From: Phoronis australis
Lineage: Eukaryota > Phoronida > Phoronidae
Assembly: GCA_002633005.1 (NCBI GenBank)
Contig: NMRA01000693.1
Span: forward strand, 165,691 to 200,472
Reading direction: 5' to 3'
DNA length: 34,782 nucleotides
Part shown: positions 1-9,071 of the stretch, piece by piece
Numbering within the stretch: position 1 is the stretch's first letter
How the letters are laid out: every line of letters begins with the position of its first letter
Program-made: the position numbers and the translations under genes
Notes under the pieces: generated by a model
What the model saw: the letters and a program-made list of their open reading frames with translations, nothing else
The model's database searches: none
Told to the model about the DNA's origin: nothing

Positions 1-45
1 GGTGATCTTGTCTCTGTAGTCTACATCATTATCGTGTCTCTGCAT
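1..45 (-). repeat. Partial duplicate of CEP290 exon 4 segment
   Basis: Positions 4-28 match 127-151 inside exon 4 at 23 of 25 bases. Read on the minus strand in the corresponding frame they give DVDYRDKIT, against DVDYRDKIS in the exon. The donor-region phrase GTGAGA(A/T)AACGAG is also present twice, at about 81-69 and 60-48. The copy is cut by the window edge. It could be a tandemly duplicated exon, a polymorphic or misassembled repeat, or unspliced debris. Confidence 0.6.
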
Positions 46-81
46 GTGCTCGTTATCTCACCTACCTACTCGTTTTCTCAC

Positions 82-288
82 CTGTATTTCCTCTAACGCG
101 TTCACCAAATCCCTGTTCTTCTTAGAGATCTTGTCCCTGTAGTCTACGTCATCTCCACGCCTCATCATCATATTTTCTTTCTGTGACTCCAGCTGGCGCT
201 TGTAGTCAGCTATGTCGTCGTACAGTCGCTCGTTTAGTCGCTTCAAGTCCTGAAGCTCCTCCTCAGCCTTGTGCTGCTTTTGGGTCGC
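82..288 (-). CDS. CEP290: CEP290 coding exon 4
   Basis: The exon has 69 codons, phase 0, from GCG after the TTGCTAG acceptor to CAG before a GTGAGA donor at 81-76. It contains the most diagnostic CEP290 peptide in the window: LYDDIADYKRQLESQKEN followed by RRGDDVDYRDKISKKN and LVNALEEIQ. Vertebrate CEP290 has DIIDYQKQIDSQKE, RRGEDSDYRSQLSKKN and LIQYLDEIQ at the same point, so the assignment is firm. With this exon, 221 residues of a family that is normally near 2,480 residues are encoded here; the rest lies off the left edge. A near-copy of part of this exon lies at positions 4-28. Confidence 0.9.
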
Positions 289-625
289 CTAGCAACATAA
301 AAACTGGTAGGTAAGCAGTCACAGGTGTTGCAATTACGACAACATTCACCAAGCTTAAAATACTGAATGCAAAATTAATGAAAAATCACTTCAAAAGACT
401 TGACAGAAAGAATAAACTCGACAGTTGTTAATTAAAAATGTGCGAGGATTCGTTTAAAATGCAGAATGATCCAGTGAACTACCGTTGCTAATTTTATCAC
501 CAGTAGCAATTGGCATCAACTCAACATCAACCAACAACAAGAGCAACGCAGAGCGTTGAAATGCGCCCATGAATGCACCGCAAATGGTGTGCTTTTAGGG
601 TTGTTTATTTGTATCATAAAAATGG

Positions 626-639
626 CCACTAGATGGCGC
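626..639 (+). promoter_or_regulatory. CTCF-like core motif 1
   Basis: CCACTAGATGGCGC fits the bilaterian CTCF core CCASYAGRKGGC plus the following R-S. This is the first of four same-strand copies. Binding is inferred only. Confidence 0.4.
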
Positions 640-767
640 AAAAACATCCAATCCATCCAAACGGGAACGTGCCATTGGTTCTTTGATAGAAAGCTATTTA
701 CCACATTTCCTAAAAATCTGTCAATGAACTTCGGAGAAACAACGGAAAACAGAACGAAATGAAATTG

Positions 768-781
768 CCACTAGGGGGCAC
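768..781 (+). promoter_or_regulatory. CTCF-like core motif 2
   Basis: CCACTAGGGGGCAC, preceded by TG, is the best match of the four to the CTCF consensus. It lies 142 bp after motif 1. Confidence 0.45.
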
Positions 782-914
782 AGTGTTCGTTGGATCCAAA
801 TAAAAGTCGTCATCATCTGTTGTAAGCTTCATGAAAATACACTTACTAAATTTTATATAAATCCTACAATGGATTTAAGAGATACAGCTATGGGCGCAAA
901 ACAAAACAAAACTA

Positions 915-928
915 CCACTAGGAGGCGC
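915..928 (+). promoter_or_regulatory. CTCF-like core motif 3
   Basis: CCACTAGGAGGCGC lies 147 bp after motif 2. The segments downstream of motifs 2 and 3 share AAGTCGTCATC, so the motifs probably descend from a tandem repeat unit. Confidence 0.4.
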
Positions 929-1061
929 CACAGTAGTTGAAGTCGTCATCGTCAACCGTCCTCTTCACACTGAGAACATACGTTAATTTTCAGAGCCATC
1001 CATAGAATGGTTTGGTTGATTGAGGGGTGGACTCCAAAAAATTCGAAAACAGCAAAAATGG

Positions 1062-1075
1062 CCACTAGGTGGCAC
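1062..1075 (+). promoter_or_regulatory. CTCF-like core motif 4
   Basis: CCACTAGGTGGCAC lies 147 bp after motif 3. The flank AAAAATGGCCACTAG is shared exactly with motif 1 (AAAAATGGCCACTAG). Confidence 0.4.
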
Positions 1076-1389
1076 AAAATACATTGTGGATAGCATCACC
1101 TCACCAATAGATGCTTATATTAAAAATTTTATAGTAATTTTCATAGTAAGTACATGCCAATTTTCATAATCATCCTCAGTGTGGTCTGTGTGCATATGTA
1201 CTCTTGAGAGTGTAAAATAAGATTCAGTCAATATAACTTAGTTTTTCCTTTTACAATGGCACTTTCTTATGCCAAAAGAAGCCTCGGTGTTCGGTTTTTA
1301 GCACAGCATCCTTACTGAAGCACATTGTCACACATAAACACATTAATCTATGCCTGTCTGTAATCAAAGAAGAACATGGAAATACTTAC

Positions 1390-1542
1390 CGAGTCTGTGT
1401 TGGCCATCTCAGTGTTGAGATCTCGCTCTAACTTCTTAATCTCTCGATGGCACATATCCAGGTTATTCTCTAAATCGCGTATCTCCTCCCTCAACACCCG
1501 AGTGTTAGCCGTCGAGCCTGTGGCCATGTCACCACCATATCT
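1390..1542 (-). CDS. CEP290: CEP290 coding exon 3
   Basis: The exon has 51 codons, phase 0. The acceptor is TTTCCCCTGAAG above 1542 and the donor is a consensus GTAAGT at 1389-1384. The peptide runs RYGGDMATGSTANTRVLREE and then a coiled-coil stretch with IRDLENNLDMCHREIKKLER. It parallels vertebrate CEP290, where a Gly-rich hinge followed by TRFLRNE and LEKQLEQKDRELEDMEKEL occupies the same place. The acceptor ends in AAG rather than CAG. A competing AG two bases downstream would break the frame, so the boundary given is the one that keeps phase. Confidence 0.85.
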
Positions 1543-3639
1543 CTTCAGGGGAAACAACCAGACATATTAAACACAAGCGATAAATCAGGATGCAAACACT
1601 GCCACATTGTACTAGGACTGTTCTCCCTCAGCCCACATGAATTTGAAATTGTGCTATGACTGGACATTAACAAGGCTGATAATTGGTTTGGTAAAAGTTT
1701 CGTCCATTCAGAATACAACACGGCGGAACTGAGAAATTTCATTTAGTCGAATTTCTCAGCAAAAATATATGGAAGAAAATTTTAATTCATTATCAGCACA
1801 GTGCATACTGTACGACTGTGACCAACCACCACGAGTTTTTGAAAAATAAAATGATCATTTTAGTTTCTGGTCATTACTTTTGTTTGAATTTGAAGTAGCT
1901 CTACCGCATACATCATTCGACAAGGGAGATAATTGTATGTATGAGTCAAAACTCACCAATATACATTATGTATCTTCACAAGGGCAACAATTGCACGATT
2001 CCAAAAAGACACCACCTTACCTCTACAGAAAGTGATTCAAAAGGAAATGGTCTCACACAATGTTCTTTCCGCCCAAGCTGACATGGAAAACAGTGCCAAC
2101 AACTGGATAATGCCTTGTCTTATTTATATAAAGAGTACTTCATCTTCTATAAATACAGTGTCTCACAAAACGTGGATCATTTTATAATTGCCTCAACGTT
2201 TTAGAGGCTGCAAAGACAATGTTGAGATAAGCGTGGGAGACCAAAGCAAATAATTTTATTGACATGCTACAAGGTGCAAAATGATTTAGCGTAATGTACA
2301 GTACACGTAAAAAGTAATCAAACAAAATTTTGTTTCCACGTCACGACAGGTTAAACCAGCTACTCCATGATGACTTCTGTGGGAACTCCAGCGTCACCAT
2401 GGGTGTTAAACTCAACTGTCGTGAAGACTGTCTAGATCTATAAATGCACAGGACACAAAACCGTGCCAAGTTTTTGGTACTAAAGTAGTATTGGCACACC
2501 CACTTCCTTCGTGGCTACAGTTTTTGGAAACCTGCAAGACATGAAAACCTTGATGGTTTACAGCTTGCTCTGTGTTAGATTGACAGACAGGAAAAGCCAA
2601 GCACATGACTTTGATTAGCATACAAAGCATAATGAAAAGTGACATGTACTTCAATTAAGAATAGTATTGACCATGCACCAACCACCGCCAAGCCATAACA
2701 TATCTGCAAGCTTACAATCAACCGTGCATAATCATGACAGGTGTGTATCATTACACTTCACGTTTGTCTCTGAAATTCATGAAACAAAATATTTTTTCAA
2801 TTGGTTGTCTTAAACAGCACTTTTATGACAACTGCTGGCCTTTTTAACCACTGTTCTTTCTTATAATATCCTTAAACTTCTTTTCAATGCAAAAACTATA
2901 ATGGATATCGTTTAAAACTTGTTGATTTCTGACAGCTGAATTCCCAAATTAAATAGTCACAGCTGAAAATACAAACACCAATTTGCAGCTAAAAGGCTAA
3001 ACACAGAATTCACAAGTTTCATGACAAAAATCCAAGTCTTAGAAAATTACAATGATCTCCATGTCATAGAAAATACTCAATTGCAAGGATTATTTCTATT
3101 TCACTGCATTTCTGTGCTCATAAAGCAGTTGTCAAAAAAGATTTCGTCAAGTTAAAATTACTTTTTGATAATCAACGAAACTTGATCCTTAGTCACAAAG
3201 GTAGGTTATAACATGGTACCACTCGCAATCTTCAACTTTTTGTTTAATGGCCTATCACCAAGCTAAGTTAAATATTCAGTCAAAATCTTGCCAGGATTGA
3301 GACAAAAGCACCACCCACCCTTCCACATTTTACTTGTCAGAGGTAGGATTAACAAAGATGTGACAAAAATTGCACATGCTTTGGCAGGACAACACAAATA
3401 TTAGACTGATCAGCACAATCATGTACTGCTGATTAGCTGTACCCATTTTACCTGCGCTTGATTATTCTGAAAAGATCACACAGTACAAAAAGAATGAAGC
3501 AAGCATCTCCATGGTATTGAATTGTCATATCGCCTTAGGTGTGAAAATATACAGCCTAATGCCTAAACAGCAGTGTTGACACATATCTCTGAGAAAAGTT
3601 GTGCAAGAGATTTTATTATAGAGACTCCTGCACTTGTCT

Positions 3640-3730
3640 AAGGTTAATAACATGGGCAAAACCTCTTGGAAATTTCATCAAAATCCCAAGGCTTGCCAAG
3701 GCATTTTGACGAAATTTCTCACATGAACCG
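3640..3730. repeat. Small foldback repeat, copy 1
   Basis: GAAATTTCATCAAAATCCC and, 9-10 bp later, GCATTTTGACGAAATTTC form an inverted repeat matching at about 16 of 18 positions. The left half, including ACATGGGCAAAACC(T/C)CTTGG, recurs at 14648-14705. It is probably a MITE-like dispersed hairpin element. Confidence 0.55.
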
Positions 3731-3996
3731 TAAAAACCATCGTTTTTGCTGAAAAAGCTCGACGTGACTTCCAACCACATGACTCAACATTTGTAAAAAC
3801 ATGCTTGCACAATGCAAAGTAAACTAGGTTGATTTTTGTTCATAATTTTATTTTAAACTTCACAATTTATTGTAAATTGCATTCAGCTTTTGTAACAAAT
3901 GTTCAAGTTAGAATCTGATGAATAGTGTCTTTCAAGATGTGACATTAAAATTGAACAAATGTTTATCAACAACAGTCCGCAGGGCTTCTCCACGCG

Positions 3997-4304
3997 TTAG
4001 CACTGAAATGACATTGAATGAGCACAGCTAGACAGCCTCACCGTGTTTCTTGAGTTGGGATATGTCTCCGTCTGAATGCGGATATGGAGTTTGCCGCTAA
4101 AGATGGGTCCGTTTAAGAAGTTGTTTGCATGTGATTCCAACTGGGAGTACGTATAGTTGCAACATTTGATTCGTCAATCATAACCTTGCCACCTTCAAGG
4201 AATTCCAGCATTGTTTGGATGGCACGCGGTTGGTTGTTGATATTAGTGTTTTGCAGATGATAAAATGTAAGGCGTATGGATTTTCTACTTTGTGATTCGC
4301 CCAT
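3997..4304 (-). pseudogene. Decayed coding fragment of unknown family in CEP290 intron 2
   Basis: The minus strand reads open from an ATG at 4304 for about 50 codons with a protein-like composition (for example QPRAIQTMLEFLEGGKVMID). Near 4150 the sense shifts to another frame, which continues as LNGPIFSGKLHIRIQTETYP and stops at 3997-3999. Two consecutive frames with coding-like peptides and one frame change suggest a retrocopy or transposon-derived gene with a single indel. I do not recognise the family. It could also be chance: each frame alone is under 65 codons. It lies within an intron on the same strand as CEP290. Confidence 0.35.
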
Positions 4305-4818
4305 GTAAAGTCACAAAATTACATAATTGGTGTTATTAACCAGTCGCGTCGTAACACATTGCGGTCCATGTGAGAAACTAAGCTTTGTGTTCAAACGTTC
4401 GCAACAACATGACGTGCACAGGCACATTCCAGTTATGGTAAAAAATGTTCAAACTTAAGGCTTATATCACAGCAAATAAAGATCAACATTTTTACAAATA
4501 TTGCTTGGTTACAAATGTACACTGTAAAAAACAATGGAAAGGTAAAATTTTCTTAACAAGTATTTTTACTAAAAAAATGAAATTCCAATTGTCCACCAAA
4601 CACTGCTTAAATTAAAGAATTTTTATAACAGACTGCCCGGCATAACACTGTTCCCATCATGTGGAATGAAGTACAGAATGAAAAGCCACATAATGGCCTT
4701 CTACTAAAAAAGAGGTGTACATTTCATATAATAAGGTGAAAATTTACGATTACCATCAGAATTAAACAACATAACATATGAGGCATGACTGATACAGACA
4801 TCAATAGCGCCACCCTAC

Positions 4819-5028
4819 CTTTGCGTCCTTCAACTGCTGTTCAAGGTCGGCAATCTGCCTGGCAAGGTCCTGCTCTTTGCGCGCATCCTTCCTGGCGCCA
4901 GAAGTCACTTGCTTCTCCAGTTCTTCCTCAGCAATATCAGCCTGAGCCGCCTTGAAGTTCATGACAGCCTGGGTCAGGAGGAAGACTTTCTTCACACGTG
5001 CCATGTCACTCACATCGTCAACTTTGAG
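4819..5028 (-). CDS. CEP290: CEP290 coding exon 2
   Basis: The exon has 70 codons, phase 0 at both ends. The acceptor reads TTTTCATCTCAG just above 5028 and the donor GTAGGG just below 4819. It begins LKVDDVSDMARVKK and continues as a long charged helix rich in Glu, Lys and Gln, predicted coiled coil. It corresponds to the part of CEP290 just after the conserved N-terminal block, residues about 32-101 of this protein. It joins exon 1 across a 1466-bp intron without changing frame. This part of CEP290 is known to be coiled coil used for self-association and centriolar-satellite/transition-zone partners; the sequence itself shows only the heptad-like composition. Confidence 0.85.
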
Positions 5029-6494
5029 CTGAGATGAAAAAACAAATGACGTACCAGAAGACAACAATCAGAATGCCAAGACATCATTGGTGCCTGGACA
5101 AATATCAATCACAAAAATCCCAGCCAGCCGTGTTGCACTCAGCAACAGCTAGAAATTCACCACGCATGTGAACCCAAGGCTTCTCAGTCTTTGGAAACAG
5201 AAAATCACAGGTTTAATTGTTTTCAACTTTTGGGATGCTAAGTATGAGTATTTTCTACAACATTACAACAATGTCCTGATGAACACAGTAGGAGGCATCA
5301 CAGAAGTATTTTAAAAAACAATTTTTTCCCAACACTTCCCTATGAGAGGGAATTGAAACAACTGATTTAACTAAGGACAACATTTTTAAATGAAAAATGC
5401 CAGTCTAAATTTATTGCCTCTAAAATAATAGACAAGGAAATATGTTCATATCTTTATTTCCATCGACGAAGGACCAATGACTGAAACAGAGGAAACTCCA
5501 AACTTCAAGCGCTTTACTAGCTATGAAGATGTCCTTCATGGAAGCAAACAGTTTTGCACAGGATTCAGCGACCACTTTTAAACAAGACATCACTTTCAGG
5601 CTAAAGCAAATGCAGGGAACTTTTTGAGCATAGTATGATTTTCAAGCTTCAAGCCACGTAAAAAGAAAACAATATCATTTTCGAAATATAATATGCAACT
5701 GTCCAACTCGTTCAGCTGATGGTCCCCTCGCAAACTGAACCATGACAACATCACAGAATTAGAAGAAGAGTTTCAGTCATGTCAGCACTGATGAGGAGTA
5801 TCCAATAGCATTATCACAGCAGGTGGTCATATTATAGTTGTCAAAAGATTTGCGGGCGTATAACAGCCTACATCACACCTCATCAAATCATTCAGCCATG
5901 AGCAACAGCCAAATTTCTCCAAACACTACAGAAACCACAACTGATGAAGTCAACTTTGGAGTAGTTTGGACTTAGTAAAGGACGAAGTAAAGGATGAATG
6001 TAAGGGAGCGATATGAATACCAGGACGTCATACAGACACCATAACAGGGGAGTCAATCTGGAATGTAGTGAAGTTTTACCACTGCTGCATGGTCCTCGCC
6101 TCTCATAAGTCAGATCATAGCACGTTCCTGGCTCATGTCAGTAGTAAAATGAACTGTGAGAATTTTGCCTTGTGAATCAATGAGGCAAATGTCCTATTTT
6201 TAGTGCCTGGCGGCGTGAATGTGCTTAGTGGATTACCGTCGGTAACCAATGAAAATTAATTATCGGCATCACCTGACAGCGACAAATCTCTCTCAGGCTC
6301 ACTGTAACCGTGAGTACAACACTTACAGCTCACTACGAAGTAAGTTTGCAAGTCGGTGCAGTAACGTTAGGCACATTCACGAGGCACACAGCTCAGTCTA
6401 CAGCTGTCCCTCAGTAGTGGTCCTTATACGATGATACGTATAGTGGGCTTCTTAAAAATTACTCTAAACCACAATTCAAAGAAAGCATGCCTAC
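5029..6494 (-). other. CEP290 intron 1
   Basis: This is a 1466-bp intron between the start exon and exon 2. I see no coding potential and no clear repeat in it. A short open frame at 6249-6434 on the other strand has no family resemblance. Confidence 0.8.
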
Positions 6495-6587
6495 CTCAGC
6501 TAGCTGGTCGTACCAGCGGTTAACATCATCTTCCTCCAAGTCATCAGGATTGGACACCATGATGGTGTTCCAGTCTACTGGTGCCAT
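6495..6587 (-). CDS. CEP290: CEP290 coding exon 1 (start codon)
   Basis: First coding exon of the centrosomal/transition-zone protein CEP290, which in animals builds the Y-links of the ciliary transition zone and gates protein entry to the cilium. It encodes 31 residues beginning MAPVDWNTIMVSNPDDLEED. This matches the family N-terminus, whose vertebrate form also starts M-x-P, then has W-x-x-I-M and N/D-PDDL. The exon ends in a whole codon (GAG) followed by a GTAGGC donor at 6494-6489. The start is the first ATG of the exon and heads the conserved block. Any 5' UTR exon lies upstream (higher coordinates) and is not resolved. Recognition rests on this block plus the three downstream exons, which follow in the right order and phase. 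Confidence 0.85.
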
Positions 6588-6874
6588 CTCTGTGGATCAC
6601 TGCACTACCTGGTGGACATTAACTGAAACTGAAATGGTACACAAATTCATTCTTAGGTTTAGGAGCAACATGGCCCGGAGGAGTTGGTATTATTCACCAA
6701 AGTCATCTTAATTCCCATGGATATGCTTTACTGAAGATATGTACAGATCCACAAATGATCACAGAAGAAAGCGCTTTTAAGTAATAACTTTAAGTATAAA
6801 ATATGTGCTTGACGGAGTAAAAACCTCTTAGTCGGTAACCTTCAAATACACAGGACGAAACTAGTGTAGAGAGT

Positions 6875-6998
6875 GGCGGGAAATATTGTAGCCTCTGGCC
6901 TAGCCAGCCAACCGAGGAGCCACGTGTTGCCTATTTTAACATAGGTAACACATAGCCCATCGGTTGGCTGGTAAGGGGTTACAATACTTCCGAATCAC
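6875..6998. repeat. Long imperfect palindrome upstream of CEP290
   Basis: The arms CCAGCCAACCGA...GCCACGTGTTGCCTA and TAGGTAACACATAGC...TCGGTTGGCTGG pair around the 8-base loop TTTTAACA. Outside them, GGCGGGAAATATTGTA pairs with TACAATACTTCCG. The full fold spans about 120 bp. It contains an E2F-type site (GGCGGGAAA, 6875-6883) and two GTTGCC/GGTAAC half-sites resembling RFX X-box halves, though not at X-box spacing. It sits 290-400 bp upstream of the CEP290 ATG, so it may be promoter sequence or a foldback element. Confidence 0.6.
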
Positions 6999-7306
6999 TT
7001 CTGTATTAATTTTGTCCCGTATATTTTGAATGAGCGGCAGGCAAAATCCATTCACCGATTAACAGTTTTCACCTCGTTAAAAATACATTCTACACTTAAA
7101 ACTATCACTTAAAAAAGCACTTACTTTCTTCAGTGGTCCTTTCTACTTCTGCACATATCTTCGATGAAGCATAGCTGCCAGAATTAAGGTGACTTTGGCG
7201 AAAAATTCCAACTCCACTTTTTGCCCGTGATAACCACAAAGTATTTCAACTGATTCAAGTGAGTTAGGCAAAGGTTAGCGCGAGACTGAGCCAATCGCGT
7301 GACACT

Positions 7307-7364
7307 GGCGCGTGACACTTGCAAAGTAGCATGGGGGCGCGTGACACTTGCAAAGTAGCATGGG
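7307..7364. repeat. 29-bp tandem duplication
   Basis: GGCGCGTGACACTTGCAAAG plus TAGCATGGG occurs twice in a row without change. The module's second copy at the right end of the window has this segment once (around 34575-34602), so the duplication is specific to copy 1. Confidence 0.8.
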
Positions 7365-7448
7365 AAGATATCAGGTGAAATTTGTAAGGTTTGTGTCCCT
7401 TCGACATTTTATTCGTCAACATGTGTGATTTCATGTAACTTCCACAAA

Positions 7449-7517
7449 ATGGCATCCGGTAAGAGAAACTTGAGCAAACCACGACAGATTTTCATGGATA
7501 TATTCAAGTTATGCTGA
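7449..7517 (+). CDS. 22-codon ORF conserved between module copies, copy 1
   Basis: ATG to TGA encodes MASGKRNLSKPRQIF followed by seven residues ending in LC. The copy at 34678-34746 has the same length, start and stop, with about ten differing codons and no indel. A donor-like GGTATGTG lies 24-25 bp past the stop in both copies. It may be an upstream ORF or first exon of a plus-strand transcript diverging from CEP290; the peptide family is not recognised. Confidence 0.35.
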   Translation: MASGKRNLSKPRQIFMDIFKLC

Positions 7518-7659
7518 CTAAATTATATCCAGAGTCATGGTATGTGTTAATTATAACTCCGTGGGCTTATATGCATGTTTCATTCCATTTTATTTGATAT
7601 ATTTTGAAATGAGTAATTTTTTATAAGGATGTAGTTGCCTAATTTTAACACCACACATG

Positions 7660-8330
7660 CTCTTATCTTTACCAAGACATCGACAACAACCAAGGTGTCC
7701 ACTACGCACAAAAGGTACTGATAGCAACGTGACTTTGGTGTTTTAATCAGTGTGAGGCATAATTCAAAGAAAAGCTTTCGGTGTATGAAGATGACTATAT
7801 GAACAAGAGCTTCACCGTCTCTAGACAATGATGGAGCTCCTATAGGCGCTTCATACAACGGAAGCTTTTCGGCGAATTATGCCTTATACTGACTAAAACA
7901 TCATGGTGTTATAAATAACTTTTGCGCATAGCGGGACACCTTAGGAGGTTGTTGATGTATTTACTTCCTTCTAACTCAAACAAATACACCCGTTATCACA
8001 CTTTCTTTGACGTTTGAGCATTCCCTTGTTCAGTTCTCAAAATTGGTGTCTCGCCATTTTTAACTCTGCGCCTGGCTAGCTGGCATGACGTATGTATTCC
8101 CTAGTGTGCACAGTGTGAACCTGGTGAATAACCGATTCTGGGAACTGAACGAGGGACTACGGGAGTATTTGTTCGAACTGGAAGGAATTAAATACATCGA
8201 CGGCTTCCCCAGGTGTCCCTCTATGCACAAAAGGTATTTATAACAACGTGACTTTGACGTTTTAGTCAGTGTGAGGCATAATTCGCCGAAAACCTTCCGG
8301 CGTATGAAGCGCCTATAGGAGCTCCATCGT
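7660..8330. repeat. Foldback/composite inverted repeat
   Basis: Two arms, 7830-8048 and about 8127-8329, are inverted copies of each other. They share GAGCTCCTATAGGCGCTTCATAC, GCATAATTCGCCGAAAA and the complement of GGTGTCCC...GCACAAAAG. The left arm carries about 20 extra bases. A third, partial copy lies at 7690-7790 in the orientation of the right arm (GTGAGGCATAATTC). The open frames on the minus strand across it are parallel reads of the repeat, not separate genes. No transposase is visible, so it is probably a non-autonomous foldback element. Confidence 0.7.
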
Positions 8331-8688
8331 CTACTCCTACTGGCACTGCACCGCCGACAGACTACACTCACTGCCTGGCCACCTGGAGACGATGGTCACT
8401 GTCTATGTAAAAGCCAAATATCAGTCATTAAAAAGTGAATAATTTCCCTTTAAATTTATGCCAACCTTAAATTATAAATCGATTCATTGAAAAAAGCTTA
8501 CATTGCAAATGAAGACGTGGAGCAGATTGACGTTTTCATAAAGGCGCCGAAACATTCGAAGGCGATCAAAACAAATATGGCGATTCACAGATGCATTCTG
8601 GGAGACGTCTGAAAAGGGGCGACATCTATCGCTTCATTTTCTCAAACGTGAGCACACTCGGACGTCGTTCTGAACGTCTGAGTACACA
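8331..8688. other. Unassigned spacer
   Basis: Single-copy-looking sequence between the foldback element and the gap region. I see no gene, repeat or signal in it. Confidence 0.6.
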
Positions 8689-9071
8689 TGGGCGGCGTAG
8701 CACTGCAATAAGTGGACCGGGGCTACAGCCCCGNNNNNNNNNNNNNNNNNNNNNNNNNNNNNNNNNNNNNNNNNNNNNNNNNNNNNNNNNNNNNNNNNNN
8801 NNNNNNNNNNNNNNNNNNNNNNNNNNNNNNNNNNNNNNNNNNNNNNNNNNNNNNNNNNNNNNNNNNNNNNNNNNNNNNNNNNNNNNNNNNNNNNNNNNNN
8901 NNNNNNNNNNNNNCCCCCAACTCAATATCGTAGATCCGCCCTTGGCTATAGACCAGGCCCCCGTCTATTTGTAATTCCGCGCCGCCCAAACCCCAGCCAC
9001 TCAGGGAAAAAGGGCGGGGGCCGGCTAATGAGCCCCCGGCCCTCAGCCCCCTATCAGTGGTGCGCCGCCCA
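8689..9071. mobile_element. Inverted-repeat element containing the assembly gap
   Basis: TGGGCGGCGTAGCACTG at 8689-8705 and CAGTGGTGCGCCGCCCA at 9055-9071 are inverted at 15 of 17 positions. Between them lie a perfect GC hairpin CGGGGCTACAGCCCCG (8718-8733), 180 N and G+C-rich DNA. This looks like a small TIR element; no target duplication is clear. Confidence 0.45.
8734..8913. other. Assembly gap (180 N)
   Basis: A run of N abuts a perfect 7-bp GC stem on its left and CCCCC on its right. Open frames crossing it are artefacts of undetermined bases. Confidence 0.99.

Larger units (their letters stand above)
289..1389 (-). other. CEP290 intron 3, with four CTCF-like motifs
   Basis: This is an 1101-bp intron between exons 3 and 4 (donor GTAAGT, acceptor TTGCTAG). 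It contains no convincing ORF; short open frames near 516-762 and 1376-1570 are shadows. Its notable content is the regularly spaced series of CCACTAG-containing motifs annotated separately. Confidence 0.8.
1543..4818 (-). other. CEP290 intron 2
   Basis: This 3276-bp intron separates exons 2 and 3. It holds a short hairpin repeat (about 3640-3730) and a decayed protein-like fragment (3997-4304), listed separately. The remainder is A+T-rich with no supportable feature. Confidence 0.8.
6938..7560. repeat. Duplicated 0.6-kb module, copy 1 (uninterrupted)
   Basis: From TAGGTAACACATAGCCC to GGTATGTGTTAATTA this segment is collinear with 33226-34782 once the 970 bp gained through the TTAA insertion there are removed. 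Shared blocks include TTTTCACCTCGT(T/C)AAAAATACATTC, TTCTTCAGTGGTC, the segment around TATTTCAACTGA, and a 22-codon ORF. Copy 1 directly adjoins the CEP290 start exon in divergent orientation. It could be a duplicated promoter/first-exon region or a non-autonomous mobile element. Confidence 0.7.

Noticed and set aside
2412-2654. 80-codon minus-strand frame with a hydrophobic start in CEP290 intron 2
   Set aside because: Signal-peptide-like start but no family resemblance, no splice or promoter support, and length within chance for A+T-rich intron DNA.
6487-6711. 74-codon plus-strand frame over the CEP290 start exon
   Set aside because: Shadow of the minus-strand exon, whose peptide is clearly CEP290.
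8591-8989. Four overlapping open frames over the N run
   Set aside because: They are open only because undetermined bases create no stop codons.
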